Assembly: GCA_951799445.1 (NCBI GenBank) | Contig: OX637297.1 | Location: 14,198,001-14,262,000, forward strand | Direction: 5' to 3' | Origin: Pseudisothecium myosuroides | Lineage: Eukaryota > Streptophyta > Bryopsida > Hypnales > Lembophyllaceae | DNA length: 64,000 nucleotides | Part shown: positions 1-8,946 of the stretch, one piece after another | Numbering within the stretch: position 1 is the stretch's first letter | How the letters are laid out: every line of letters begins with the position of its first letter | The notes under the pieces: model-generated | The model's input: only the letters and a program-made list of their open reading frames with translations | What the model was told of the DNA's origin: nothing | Databases searched by the model: none | Program-made: the position numbers and the translations under genes

Positions 1-780
1 TAGCATCTCTAGTTGCTCAATGGGAATCAAAAATTTGATTCCAATCTTGGAAATGTAGGAATTAGTGTAGACAAACCAATATTCTTCATAGGTCTTACAC
101 AACTCTTCATAGCTGATGTCCTTGACACAGCTGCCGAGGTCTTGTAGGATGTTTACAATCTCTGAGGCCATACTGTCTTCCAAGACAGATTTCTCGACTT
201 CCTCGATGGCTCTCTTTCCACGCGTTTTAGCTCTAGTTGGTGGAATACCTGACGGTGTCCCACAAAAGAATTTCTTTGTGTGTTTTACTCTCATGTGACT
301 ACACCTGGGTTCTGGTGTGGATACAAGCAAACCTTGACTACCTCCTTGACTACTAAACTTGCTTGTCACAGTCAAAGGTTGCATTTGTTTGGCTTTATTG
401 GCAGTGTTCACTTTCATATGCTCAAAGCCCTTTATCAAGGCATTCAATCTTGATGCAAGAGTCTTCCTAGTGAGCTACTGCCCGTCCTTTTTCTGCCATC
501 GTTTTTCTTTGATATGCTTCCTTAATTCAATCTGCAGGTCTTGATAGTTTGTGTTTGTTAGGCTATTGTAGTATTCAGATATTGAAAAGATTGTCTTTTT
601 TGTGTCCACTGCATAAGAGAAGAGGCACTCTTCTTTGGTGTCACGACCTATTGTTTTGCAACAAACAATAATAAGGCCCTATCTGACTCCATGAGAGACA
701 CTAGAAGGTTGGCATCATTTCTCACGGATTTGGTCATAAAGCTCAAGTCAATTGACATAGAGACTACAATGATAGTCTAG
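1..780 (-). pseudogene. Decayed coding remnant, unknown family, runs off the left edge
   Basis: Read on the minus strand, this stretch is open for most of its length. The segment from about 780 to 660 reads as VSMSIDLSFMTKSVRNDANL followed by LVSLMESDRALLLFVAK. The reading then has to change frame near 655-662 to continue as TIGRDTKEECLFSYAVDTKK and onward to base 1. One in-frame TAG lies at 475-477, after KDGQ. Past that stop the frame is open to the window edge, including VEKSVLEDSMASEIVNILQD and EELCKTYEEYWFVYTNSY. The TAG at 778-780 could be the end of a splice acceptor. I do not recognise the family. It lies just outside the left 23-base inverted repeat, so it is probably host or other-element sequence. 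Amino-acid composition and the long open frame support former coding. One stop plus one frameshift indicate decay, unless a short intron was missed. Confidence 0.45.
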
Positions 781-793
781 TACTCGACCATAT

Positions 794-816
794 ATGCCAT
801 ATTTAACTACTTCTGG
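794..816 (+). repeat. Left 23-base terminal inverted repeat
   Basis: Exact reverse complement of 21511-21533. The match stops at 793/21534. Compared with the right end, the left end carries an extra stretch (about 817-834) before the shared TTCTGGACTTT at 830-840. Confidence 0.75.
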
Positions 817-853
817 AATTTACGGGGAATTCTGGACTTTGTGAAGGTCCTGT

Positions 854-958
854 CCATCGGGAGATCTTCCCGATGGTATGTACAATGAGTCCGTAATGCC
901 GTTCAAAGGAGATTTAAATTGCTTTGGGATGCTAAGTGGTCTGGAGATTTCCCGATGC
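854..958. repeat. Dyads near the left end (854-876, partial 943-958)
   Basis: The copy at 854-876 has arms CCATCGGGA and TCCCGATGG around GATC, with one extra T in the right arm. A half copy, GGAGATTTCCCGATGC, lies at 943-958. No gene is supported in 794-1273. A 68-codon open frame at 919-1125 has no coding character. Confidence 0.65.
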
Positions 959-1273
959 AAGGAAATATACTCCTTCGGGATAGAGTGTTCGAACAAATCA
1001 ATGAATTTGAGATGATGTCAACTCCGACATTTGCTGTAAGCGGTACATTTGTATCCGGGGTTGCATTAATATGCGACATCACAGATTGGGAGAGCTCAGA
1101 AGATACTTCTCAAAGTATCACATAACACAAAAGAATGGATGAAGCAACAAAATGCAATTACAGACATTTGGTAAGGTGTAATCACAGTCAAATAGAAAAG
1201 GTGGATTCGCCACTTATATAATCATTTGGATGCAACAAACAGGTGATATATAACCCAGCTAGTCCACTTCCAA

Positions 1274-1759
1274 CTACATGTTTTTTGGGGCCCAAGACCA
1301 ATCAAAAGGCGGTGCTATAATGTGCGGACGATCTAACTCTACAGGATCTACATCATCCTTCACATGCAACGCCGGTCGAAGCAAGTGCAGACGTTCCCAA
1401 TCAAGAGGATCTAGGACAAGCATTACAACACTGTTATTCAAGAGTACCCTGCGCGTCCGAGGAATGTTCAAGATAGTCTTCAGTATTGCACGACGATGGA
1501 GATACACCTGGTTCTTCCGTGGATTGTCAGACCCGGCAAAAAATAGAAACCTTGACAGAATTTCCGGCGGTAGAATACGTCGAAGAAGAGCGGCCAGTGT
1601 TGAAGGTTGCATTGTGGACCACAAACCACAGTGAGTTTCTTGAACGAAATGTCGAAGAAGACCACGGAAGCCGGTCCGAATTTCGATATTCTGTGGGAGA
1701 TCCGCCACACCGCCCTTCACGCAGAGATCCCCTATTAGTACTAAGAGCATCGCCTTCTG
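1274..1759 (-). CDS. Possible terminal exon of an unrecognised gene
   Basis: A minus-strand frame ends with a stop at 1274-1276. It is open back to an ATG at 1921, but the part above 1760 looks like intron. A strong acceptor (TTTGGTCTTTGCAG) ends at about 1760, and the exon then reads KAMLLVLIGDLCVKGGVADL onward. The downstream protein looks coding: LRRILPPEILSRFLFFAGSD, VMLVLDPLDWERLHLLRPAL, then DRPHIIAPPFDWSWAPKNM. I do not recognise the family. It lies on the same strand as, and downstream of, the ParB/HAD gene and could be the last exon of a separate gene. Overlapping frames on both strands are also open here, so coding status is uncertain. Confidence 0.3.
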   Translation of the reverse strand, partial: QKAMLLVLIGDLCVKGGVADLPQNIEIRTGFRGLLRHFVQETHCGLWSTMQPSTLAALLRRILPPEILSRFLFFAGSDNPRKNQVYLHRRAILKTILNIPRTRRVLLNNSVVMLVLDPLDWERLHLLRPALHVKDDVDPVELDRPHIIAPPFDWSWAPKNM

Positions 1760-2927
1760 CAAAGACCAAATAAGCCTCAGTACACAGACATGTACATACA
1801 GAAACAAAGTCAATTGATCGTGAGATCCCCCGACCAATATGCAATACAACAGAACCGCTAATTGAAAATACGCATGGGTAGTTATTTGAAGAACAGCGAC
1901 TGAATGTCTTATTTGCTGCATAGTGCAAGGAAATTAGCAATATTTCTACGGTGTCACTGCAGCCCAGAATTTAGCACTAACAAGGGATGCAGATTTAGAA
2001 TTCGCGTCAAATACAAAAAAAGGTTTAGGATGACATACTAGAAGACCAAAAATACTCGAGCAAAGGAAGTTACGCAGCAGAAATTCAATTGCATTCGATT
2101 GAAGCAACAAAAATGGACATTACATAATCTACCTAAGACTAATAATTCCATGCAAGGGAAAATGATCGTGAGATCTTCCAATCAAGCCGAAGACACAAGA
2201 CAAAATTATCAATTTCAAATCCGTACTTCAGCAAACCGGAACTGCAGGAGAACTCCCAAACAAACAGTAGAAGCACAACTACAACTTCACTGTCATCCAC
2301 AAGTACAAAAACAATATCACGAGACAAAACAAGGACGGAAACGACATTTCAATGTTCACACGTCACGTCGTATCGTGCGATCTCCTGATGAAGCTTGCCG
2401 CGCAAGATGATGACGCCTAGTGTTAAAATCTAATGAGGTGTTCAAAAAATTCCACTCTTCCGAGTAATATGATAAACAATTTCAGAACCAAATTTAGATT
2501 AAAGCTGCGAACAAAGAGTAAGAAAACAATTCTAAGTGAGGGTCATGCACCGGAAATGCATTCACATTAGATTTAAAAGACAAGGATAAATGCCCAGAAC
2601 AGTCCGATCTACCGATAGAATCCACTTCCACGGTATACCATTAGATCTCTAGATGTGCATGCACGCGGATTAATAGTCAAGGTCGAGGTGATCCCTTCGA
2701 ACTCATAATTATCTTAATCAAAGGCATTTAGGAAAAAAATTTATTTTCACATTTACTACCGAGGCAGAATCAATGCCTCCTACAAACAAAGAATGTCCAG
2801 TATTTCGAAAATGCATTTACAATATTTACAGTATGTTCAAGAGTTTTAAGCTACAAGCAATAATATGCACGCCAAAAGGAGATCGTGAGATATCATGATG
2901 AAGTCCGTCGAGGAAGAGAAACCAAAA
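1760..2927. repeat. Non-coding stretch with four diverged dyads
   Basis: Dyads are at 1817-1834 (ATCGTGAGATCCCCCGAC), 2165-2182 (ATCGTGAGATCTTCCAAT), 2372-2389 (ATCGTGCGATCTCCTGAT) and 2882-2899 (ATCGTGAGATATCATGAT). These are more diverged than those at 7-9 kb. A plus-strand frame at 2099-2410 runs through two of them and is probably chance. Otherwise nothing recognisable is present apart from the polyadenylation signal at 2740-2745. Confidence 0.7.
2740..2745 (-). terminator. Candidate poly(A) signal of the ParB/HAD gene
   Basis: TTTATT on the plus strand is AATAAA on the minus strand, about 180 bases past the stop codon at 2928. This is a plausible distance for a plant 3' UTR. Confidence 0.35.
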
Positions 2928-3580
2928 CTAAAATACTGCCCTCAAAATGTCAGACCCCGGTCTGGTCAACGGGACCACCGGTGGCAGACCATTGTGGAGC
3001 GGATGCTTCTTGACATACGCCGGCACAGCTTCCTGTGACTTAAACAGACCTCCGAGCCAAGGACTGAGCACCCCCACAAGGTATTGGTCCTTCCAGTCCC
3101 CTTCAAATTTGCGGGGGAAAATGGCGCTATGACAATCGTTCAGGAGGTTCTTAAGTGGATCGTCATCAACGAAGAGAACATTCTCGGTTGACCTCAAACC
3201 CAGCTTAGTGGCGAAATGATTTAGATCCTTGAGGAAGTAGGGCCTGTCCGGGTGTTTGGGGTCTCTGTAGGACAACTTTGTGCAGTCTTCCTGCGTGAGA
3301 ACAGGCACGTCCTTCGCCTTAACAGACGTCCCCGGCAGCATTTGATTCAATACCTTCGTCACATTTGCCGGTGTTATACTGCTCCAGAATGCAATGTTTG
3401 CATGTCTGTGCACAAAGTCAAGTAACTGACCAACATTCAGTCGAAGTGTTACGATGCGTCTGTTCAACTCATTGAATGACCTGTGAACAAGAACTCCATT
3501 AAGGTCAAAGACCACATAATACCGCCGCCTTTCTACCTGATTCAACGACTTCGCCACCGGTTCAGCAGGCACTCGAAAAA
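2928..3580 (-). CDS. Exon 8: FCP1/NIF-type HAD phosphatase-like domain
   Basis: The last exon, about 217 codons, begins VFRVPAEPVAKSLNQ. It has the HAD/FCP1 motif set: YYVVFDLNGVLV (motif I, near 3490-3520), then FWSSITPANV (motif II region, S/T), and later VLFVDDDPLKN (motif IV, near 3145-3185). Motif I is Asp-x-Asn rather than the Asp-x-Asp of active FCP1/SCP CTD phosphatases, so the general acid/base Asp is replaced. As I recall, plants have a group of related proteins with Asp-Leu-Asn-Gly, so this may be a family trait. A phosphatase, phosphoprotein-binding or inactive role cannot be separated. It is spliced to exon 7 across a 92-base intron (3581-3672; CAG/GTAACA donor, TTCTGCAG acceptor), phase 1 on both sides. 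Confidence 0.65.
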
Positions 3581-3672
3581 CTGCAGAATACAAGAGAAGC
3601 ACAGAGTCAGTGACCGGCCAATTCAAGATTCGTTATCTCGTATGTACATTGACAATAATGTAAGCATGTTAC

Positions 3673-4803
3673 CTGCGGGAGCTCGGACGCTACAAGCTGG
3701 CGACCCTTCCGCCCTCCTTTTGTCGCTCAATCGTCCTCTTTCCCTCTCGCCGCCGCTCACTGATCCTTCCCCCCTCCTCTCGACGAGCATTTGCCCCTTT
3801 CCTCTCTCGTCGGCGCTCACTGGTCCTCTTTCCCGCTGGTCACCACTCAAAGATCCCGGCTCAAGCTCGTCGTCGCTCGAAGGCACCACCCTCCTCCCTC
3901 TAACGCCGCCTTCCACTGCCTCCCACTCTTCGTCTGCATCAGGTGGATCCCCTCCATCATACACTGCACGCGGACCATCCTGAAATATCCATTTAAAGAC
4001 GGGCTTGTAAAGGAAACGGTTCGCTCGCCTTACGGATTCCAAATGAATTTCCTTGTTGGTATCGAGACGCTTCTTCCCATAGTGGTTTAGACTCGGTAAA
4101 TGACCAAATGCTCTCATACGATCAACAAGACAGAACTTCATTATTTCTTCGGCCTCGTAAAGTATGGCCTCTAGCACTTCGTCAGAATTGCACTCACCGT
4201 CATCAGGAACCACCTCTCCTGCAACTTCCAGTGGAACACTGGAGGCCAGTGAAGCAATGTCAACAATCCTCGCCCGCCCTATGACAGGTTTACTCTTCCT
4301 TCCAGGAATAGGTTTGGGACTCAGGGGGACCAAGTCAACAAGGGTGTCGTTCAGTACAGCAACCGTGATGCCCATCGGCGGGAGCAATCGCTCTGGCATA
4401 GTTGTGGGATCCCCCGACGAAGACAATGCAACCACTCCTTCCTGGTGTTCACCCCCCTCGCTCTTTGCCGGATCACCATGATGAATTGAGACCACTGACT
4501 CTTCAACAATTGTGGGATCCCCCGATCCTTCAGGTCCCGGTGTCCGGCCTTGGTCATCCTTCCCTGCACCACGTCGAGAGACAGCTAACTCAGTCTCGAC
4601 AGGTAATGCATGGCTCGTCGTGGGATCCCCCGATCCGAGGTGGTCATCATCCCCCTTCGACTCTTTCCTCCCCTTGCTGAGGTCGACAGCATCCTTCCCG
4701 CTCTTGACCAGTGACTCGTTCGTCATCGTGGGATCCCCCGATGCTGGTCGGTGAGTGTCTTCTAGGGTTAATAAGTCGAGGTCCGGAAGCTGTCTGTCAG
4801 CTC
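3673..4803 (-). CDS. Exon 7: low-complexity linker with repeated Ser-Gly-Asp-Pro from in-frame dyads
   Basis: About 377 codons, rich in Ser, Gly, Asp, Glu and Arg, without recognisable fold in its first half. Dyads at 4402-4419, 4509-4526, 4617-4634 and 4725-4742 are translated as SGDPT in the same phase each time. Degenerate copies near 4468-4484 (HGDPA) and 3941-3960 (GGDPP) are read the same way. The second part contains a more ordered stretch (DEVLEAILYEAEEIMKFCL, then FLYKPVFKWIFQDGPRAVYD). It ends with Arg/Gly/Glu-rich repeats of the type ERGPVSADERGKGQMLVERR. The splice acceptor is GTGCTTCAG at 4804 (phase 1). The stretch is probably a disordered linker joining the ParB-like part to the HAD domain. 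Confidence 0.55.
4402..4742 (-). repeat. Four dyads inside exon 7
   Basis: Copies lie at 4402-4419, 4509-4526, 4617-4634 and 4725-4742, about 107 bases apart (107, 108, 108). Each has the plus-strand form xTxGTGGGATCCCCCGAx. On the coding strand the first arm is G-rich (TCGGGGGATCCC), read TCG GGG GAT CCC. The near-constant spacing suggests the four arose by internal tandem duplication of a 36-codon unit that then diverged. Confidence 0.8.
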
Positions 4804-4977
4804 CTGAAGCACGAGATGCCTGCGCATCCTCCTGTTGCGGCTGAGTCGACTTGTCAGGCCTCGATGGTAACGGTCCCAAGGCACAAGTCAGAAGGGCTTA
4901 TGCCGCGACTAATGCTTCGGGATTGGGACTCCCAGTCGGCTTCGCTGGCGACTATTTGCGCTGCACCAACGACTTAC

Positions 4978-5380
4978 TTGGAGTCCACTTGGAGGTCCCC
5001 CCCTTCCGATTCTCGCCTGCTGTCTTCCGCGCTCGCTTGGCCGCCTTTGTGCTCCCAGTATCCTTTGCGGTGTCGGGTTCCTTGACCGGCGTCTTAAGCG
5101 GCTTCCTCTTGGATATCCTTGGGTCTGTTAATTGGATCCCTGAATTCACTTCGCCTGACGACCCGCTCAATATTGGAATTACAATTTTTTCGGTTGGTAA
5201 CGGCTCTAGAATACTCTCATGCTCCTCTGTCAGATCTGCCAGCTCCGCTTGCGTCGAATGAACTTCGGGAACTTCGTCTTCATCCTCTGTTGCACTTGGC
5301 GGATCAATCAGCTGCTCTCGCCGGGGGGAGGGAGTCGGAGATTTTGCTTGCGAGAAAGGCAATATCCCACCACAATTGAG
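4978..5380 (-). CDS. Exon 6: basic, Ser/Lys/Pro-rich linker
   Basis: 403 bases, entering in phase 0 (CTC AAT TGT) and leaving in phase 1 at a GTAAGT donor (4977). It encodes QAKSPTPSPRREQLIDPP, an acidic patch (ATEDEDEVPEVHSTQ), and a Lys/Arg-rich end (DPRISKRKPLKTPVK, STKAAKRARKTAGENRKGG). The basic end looks like a nuclear localisation signal. No domain is recognised. The intron to exon 7 (4804-4977) is 174 bases and contains in-frame stops, which supports splicing. Confidence 0.5.
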
Positions 5381-5472
5381 CTCAGTTTGCCCTCCCAGAT
5401 TAGCATGCGAGAGATATACGTTGCCCAACGTCCGGAGATATCACGATGGTTCAGCAAATAATGCACACTAAC

Positions 5473-5706
5473 CTTAGGGTGCTCAACCGACCTTGTTCCT
5501 AAACCCGGTCTGTGTTGGGTGATGTCTTCAACTACAGCAGCTTCATCATCACTCTCAACTTCCTCGTCCTCGTGTTCGGCCTCCGGAAGAGGAAGGGGTG
5601 CCGCCTGCGCATATTTGTCGTCCCAAATCTGCTTGGCAAAGACCTGACTTAACGTCTTCGCTTCCGCTGAATCGACAACTTCCAGCACTTTACCACCTTC
5701 CGAATA
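5473..5706 (-). CDS. Exon 5: short acidic exon
   Basis: 78 codons in phase 0/0, after a clean acceptor (TATTTCAG, ending at 5707). It reads YSEGGKVLEVVDSAEAKTLS, then FAKQIWDDKYAQAAPLPLPE, then an acidic run (HEDEEVESDDEAAVVED). The donor is AAG/GTTAGT at 5472. The following 92-base intron (5381-5472) contains a diverged dyad at 5430-5447. The acceptor of that intron (ACTGAG at 5381) is weak, and other choices change phase, so this junction is the least certain of the 3' half. Confidence 0.5.
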
Positions 5707-5805
5707 CTGAAATACAACAACCGGAAATTAGTGACATTCAAATCCCCGAAATCGAAATGAGATTATCAGAAGAACAAAAGAAAAGATAATCGTTGTAGTG
5801 CATAC

Positions 5806-7164
5806 CAAGCCCAGATATGTGAACTCCGGACCCCCGTTGACATTCACAAAGACATAGTCGCTGCAAGCTAGTCCTTCGAATAGAATCAACGCACTGTTGA
5901 TCTTCAGATACGGCATCTGCTGCTGACGCCAGTTTGGGTAGCCGTTCGGCATATCTTCCGCCTTGTACACCTGAGTCAGGCGGTCCAATCCCAGGAAGAA
6001 GCTTTTGAAGCAAGTCCGCCGCTCGTGCTCTTCGCTGTGCCCAAAAATGAAGACAACAAAGACATTGTACCCGTCTCCGGCCAGAGCTTGAGGGAAGAAG
6101 TCTTCGGGCCCTGCCATGTAGTTCACAACGTGCCAGTCCCACAGCCTAGCTTTGACTTCCATCCTTTGTTTCTCTATGTGAGCCACAATCATGTGGAACC
6201 CTTCGGCATCTGTGAGGAGAACGGCGGCAGAGCGGGCTACGATTGTCTGGTCCTGCGGATCATAGTACTCCAGAGCGTCAAAGAGTCTCTTCAACTTCCG
6301 CTCTTCAAGAATTTTGGCGCGACACCCGCAGGACGTTGACTCGAACATGAACCAGATGTACAGGTGCTGCTTCTTCTTTCCCCTCCACGCTATGACGTCC
6401 CCTGCCGCCAAGGTGGCGCTGATGTCCCAGCTGCTTTCGTCCATGGTTTTACAGAGATAGTGCTCTGAAAAACCACGTGCATTTGCCTGCACTGATTCCT
6501 CCTCCGCCGTCAGCTTGAAATACAACTCCCACATTTGGATCACCGACTGCGGAAGGTCAGCTGGGTCGAACGTCCTGTTGAGATTTTTCGTCCGATCCTG
6601 CAACCACTTCTTTCCAGCAGGGGTTTCCATTGCCTTGTTCACCCACATCTCCACATCCTCATGCTCAATGTTCCTTTCCGTCGCAAACTCAACCCACAAA
6701 GAGTCCGGGTAAGGCTCGTATTCCACCCTCCTCGCCGGCAACAGATGACCCTTGTAGTGTGACAAGAGTTCGTTCTTCATCGCCCTGACCAACCGAATTT
6801 TGGCGCCGGCGTCTGCAAGAGAGATAATGCGTTTTCCACCTCTCTGTGATTTCGACTTTGCGATGGAGGTCTTCATGCTGACAACTTGAGCTTTGACTTG
6901 ATCCGCAAGGAACTTGATGTCCTCCGGTCTAAGTCCGTAAAGGGGCTTGAAGTCGTTTGCTGCCAACGGTTTGCGATCCGTACTCCCCGATACATCGACT
7001 AGCCCCGCCGCGTCGGGAAGGAGACCTGCCATGAATCTCTCCTCTATCTTGATCCATCTCTGAACATCAGCGTCGTTCTCCAGAAAGAGTAGAGGGATTC
7101 TCAATTCGGCGATGTCTTTCGCCTTTGCTCCCGCAAATATTGATGCCACCGATGGCTGAAACGC
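5806..7164 (-). CDS. Exon 4: large globular region, family not recognised
   Basis: 453 codons, phase 0 at both ends. It starts AFQPSVASIFAGAKAKDIAE after the acceptor GTTGGGCAG and a branch-like TACTGAC, and ends GGPEFTYLGL at a GTATGC donor (5805). Segments of good coding character include RIPLLFLENDADVQRWIKIE, FKPLYGLRPEDIKFLADQVK, PADLPQSVIQMWELYFKLTA and KARLWDWHVVNYMAGPEDFF. A Cys pair occurs in FESTSCGCRAK. No catalytic motif was recognised. This region follows the ParB-like part directly and probably belongs to the same lineage-specific architecture. The intron to exon 5 is 99 bases (5707-5805). Confidence 0.6.
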
Positions 7165-7623
7165 CTGCCCAACAAAGGAGTAACAGTCAGTACGCGATCC
7201 GTAGACAGACCACGTGAACACAAGAAGTCCAATAAACAGTCGTGCAATCCCACGATCAGTCAGTTACCACGAGGAAGTCGCTTAGGCAACAGGCAGTCGT
7301 GAGATATCACGATGAGCCACTATCTTCTACATGCACAATTTGAAAACACCACGCACTGAACCGCGAGCACAAAAAACTAAACTTGCGCTATCTGGTATTT
7401 CATATGTTAAAGTCGTGGGATATCACGATTGCCGCACTCTAACATAGAACTACCCCGTATCGCAAATTTAGGACTTAGTCGTGGGATCCCACGATGAAGA
7501 GGTTCTAACGTAATGAAGGTCTGAGATGTAGTGCTGGACCATCGGGAGATCCCACGATGGTTAGGTAGAGTGCACTCTGATGACCCCCAAAAAAAAATAT
7601 GTCAACTCCATCAGCATTCTTAC
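7165..7623 (-). other. Intron 3 with five dyads
   Basis: Inferred intron between exons 3 and 4. Dyads are at 7239-7256, 7296-7313, 7412-7429, 7478-7495 and 7541-7558. The copy at 7478-7495 (GTCGTGGGATCCCACGAT) is close to consensus. The donor is probably GTAAGA at 7623 (phase 1), but the obvious acceptor at 7165 is phase 0. Either another donor (AGA/GTACAA), another acceptor or a further small indel is involved. Confidence 0.5.
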
Positions 7624-8946
7624 ATTGTACTCTACTGAGTGTGATCTGCCCAATATTGCTGGCTGTGGACTTCCCATACTCCGCCACTTGATTCTTGCGT
7701 TCAGCAGCTGCTTCGTGAAGTTCTGCTCCTTCTATTCGCCAACGACATCTTGGTTCAGCGCCCGCAAGAAGTGCACTAGGTCTCCGTGGTGATCTTTGTC
7801 CGTCCAGACAGGTAAAATATTGAAGGTGGAGGCGAGCTTCTTGTCCTTCTCGGGATTCACACCAAGCCTAATCAGGTCCTTGAATGCTTGGACAGTGTGT
7901 TGGCCCCCTATAATGTAGTAGTGCGTCTTGGGGTTTTCAAAGATCTCCTTCTTCGGCGCTTGCTTCTCATAGTGTGACACTACCTTCACCGGGCCGTAGG
8001 GTCCCGCTTTAAGGGGAAGCACTGTTATGACTCTGTTCTCTGAGTCATAATCAGGTTTGATTCGTGCCTTCCTCGTCAGCGAATCAAGCCGCTCTGCCTG
8101 AATTCCCCTATACACGAGCAGTGCTATAGGTGCCTGGTGCAGATAGTCATAGTGCACTCGGATGAGCTCTCCTTTGCTGTCACAGACTGGTTTCCTGCCC
8201 CATTTGTACAGGCCACCGAAAGAGTTCTCGTACAGGGTCCTCATCGCATTCATCTCTTCCGGTGTCATCTTCTTCACGTCTGCCTCCCCTAGAGCCACAG
8301 CCCTGTGAAGCGGAAGCGGGGTATCCGGTTTCTTCTTCTTTCCGGATGTCCCAGCTGCGGCTTCAACTTCGTCCCCGAGAGCACCAACTGCAGACTTCCT
8401 CTTCCTGGTCTTCTTTTTGGGGGACGGCGTGGGAGCAACCGTTGTCACGGCTTGGGGGGGAGCGTTCGTATCTCGTAAGTCTTCCAGGATTATGTCCCAC
8501 TGGTTCTTCAGCTCCTTAGGCTTCCACCGAGGCTTAGACGTGTCTTTGCACATCAGATGTGACCTTGTAGTCACAGACTCGTACAGAGTGAGGCTGAACT
8601 TCACGTAGTCCAGGATCAGACCAAACGTTATGATCTCCCCGGAAAGGGGAACCTTCTCCTCTACAACTAGGAGCGCTGTGTCGTCGTCAAGCCCCTTCAT
8701 TTCTAGTACCTTCAGTCCGGCAGTTGGGTGCCCCATTGTCCCATTCACCAGCGTAGGAAGAATAGTGGCGGAGCCGTCACTCTCTGCTTTCCAGGCGATT
8801 CCTAATGCGTAATCTGCTCGTCGCATCGGAAAAAGGCTTGTGGTGGATGTGGACCTGTGTACTCCAAAGACGTAATGTAGCAGTCGATGAAGGTACCAAG
8901 CTTCCTGGGTGTCAGTTCTTCAGGACCTTCAACGACTTGCATTTCA
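7624..8946 (-). CDS. Exon 3: N-terminal region and ParB-like GGQH segment, two frame breaks
   Basis: The exon opens (phase matching exon 2) with GAA ATG CAA and reads EMQVVEGPEELTPRKLGTF, then IDCYITSLEYTGPHPPQAFF, RCDEQI. Near 8813 the frame must shift by one base to continue as DYALGIAWKAESDGSATILP. A Lys-rich linker follows (PSPKKKTRKRKSAVG, GKKKKPDTP). The ParB-like part covers about 8130-7740: IALLVYRGIQAERLDSL, then HYYIIGGQHTVQAFKDLI, FNILPVWTDKD and LVHFLRALNQDVVG. In ParB and sulfiredoxin-like folds the equivalent of IIGGQH is the nucleotide-binding loop (GERR in ParB), followed by a strand and then a helix ending in a conserved Asn. A second one-base shift near 7740 leads to RIEGAELHEAAAERKNQVAE and YGKSTASNIGQITLSRV. 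ParB-like fold assignment is by motif only. Confidence 0.55.

Noticed and set aside
780..800. ATAT as a 4-bp target-site duplication of the large element
   Set aside because: ATAT occurs at both ends but lies inside the 23-base inverted match, so it is part of the repeat and palindromic by itself.
1690..1711. Extra dyad (TGTGGGAGATCCGCCACA)
   Set aside because: Has short complementary arms but lacks the ATCG/CGAT ends of the family; left out of the count.
2099..2410. Plus-strand frame of 103 codons
   Set aside because: No recognisable homology, low-complexity Gln/Asn/Arg composition, passes through two dyads.
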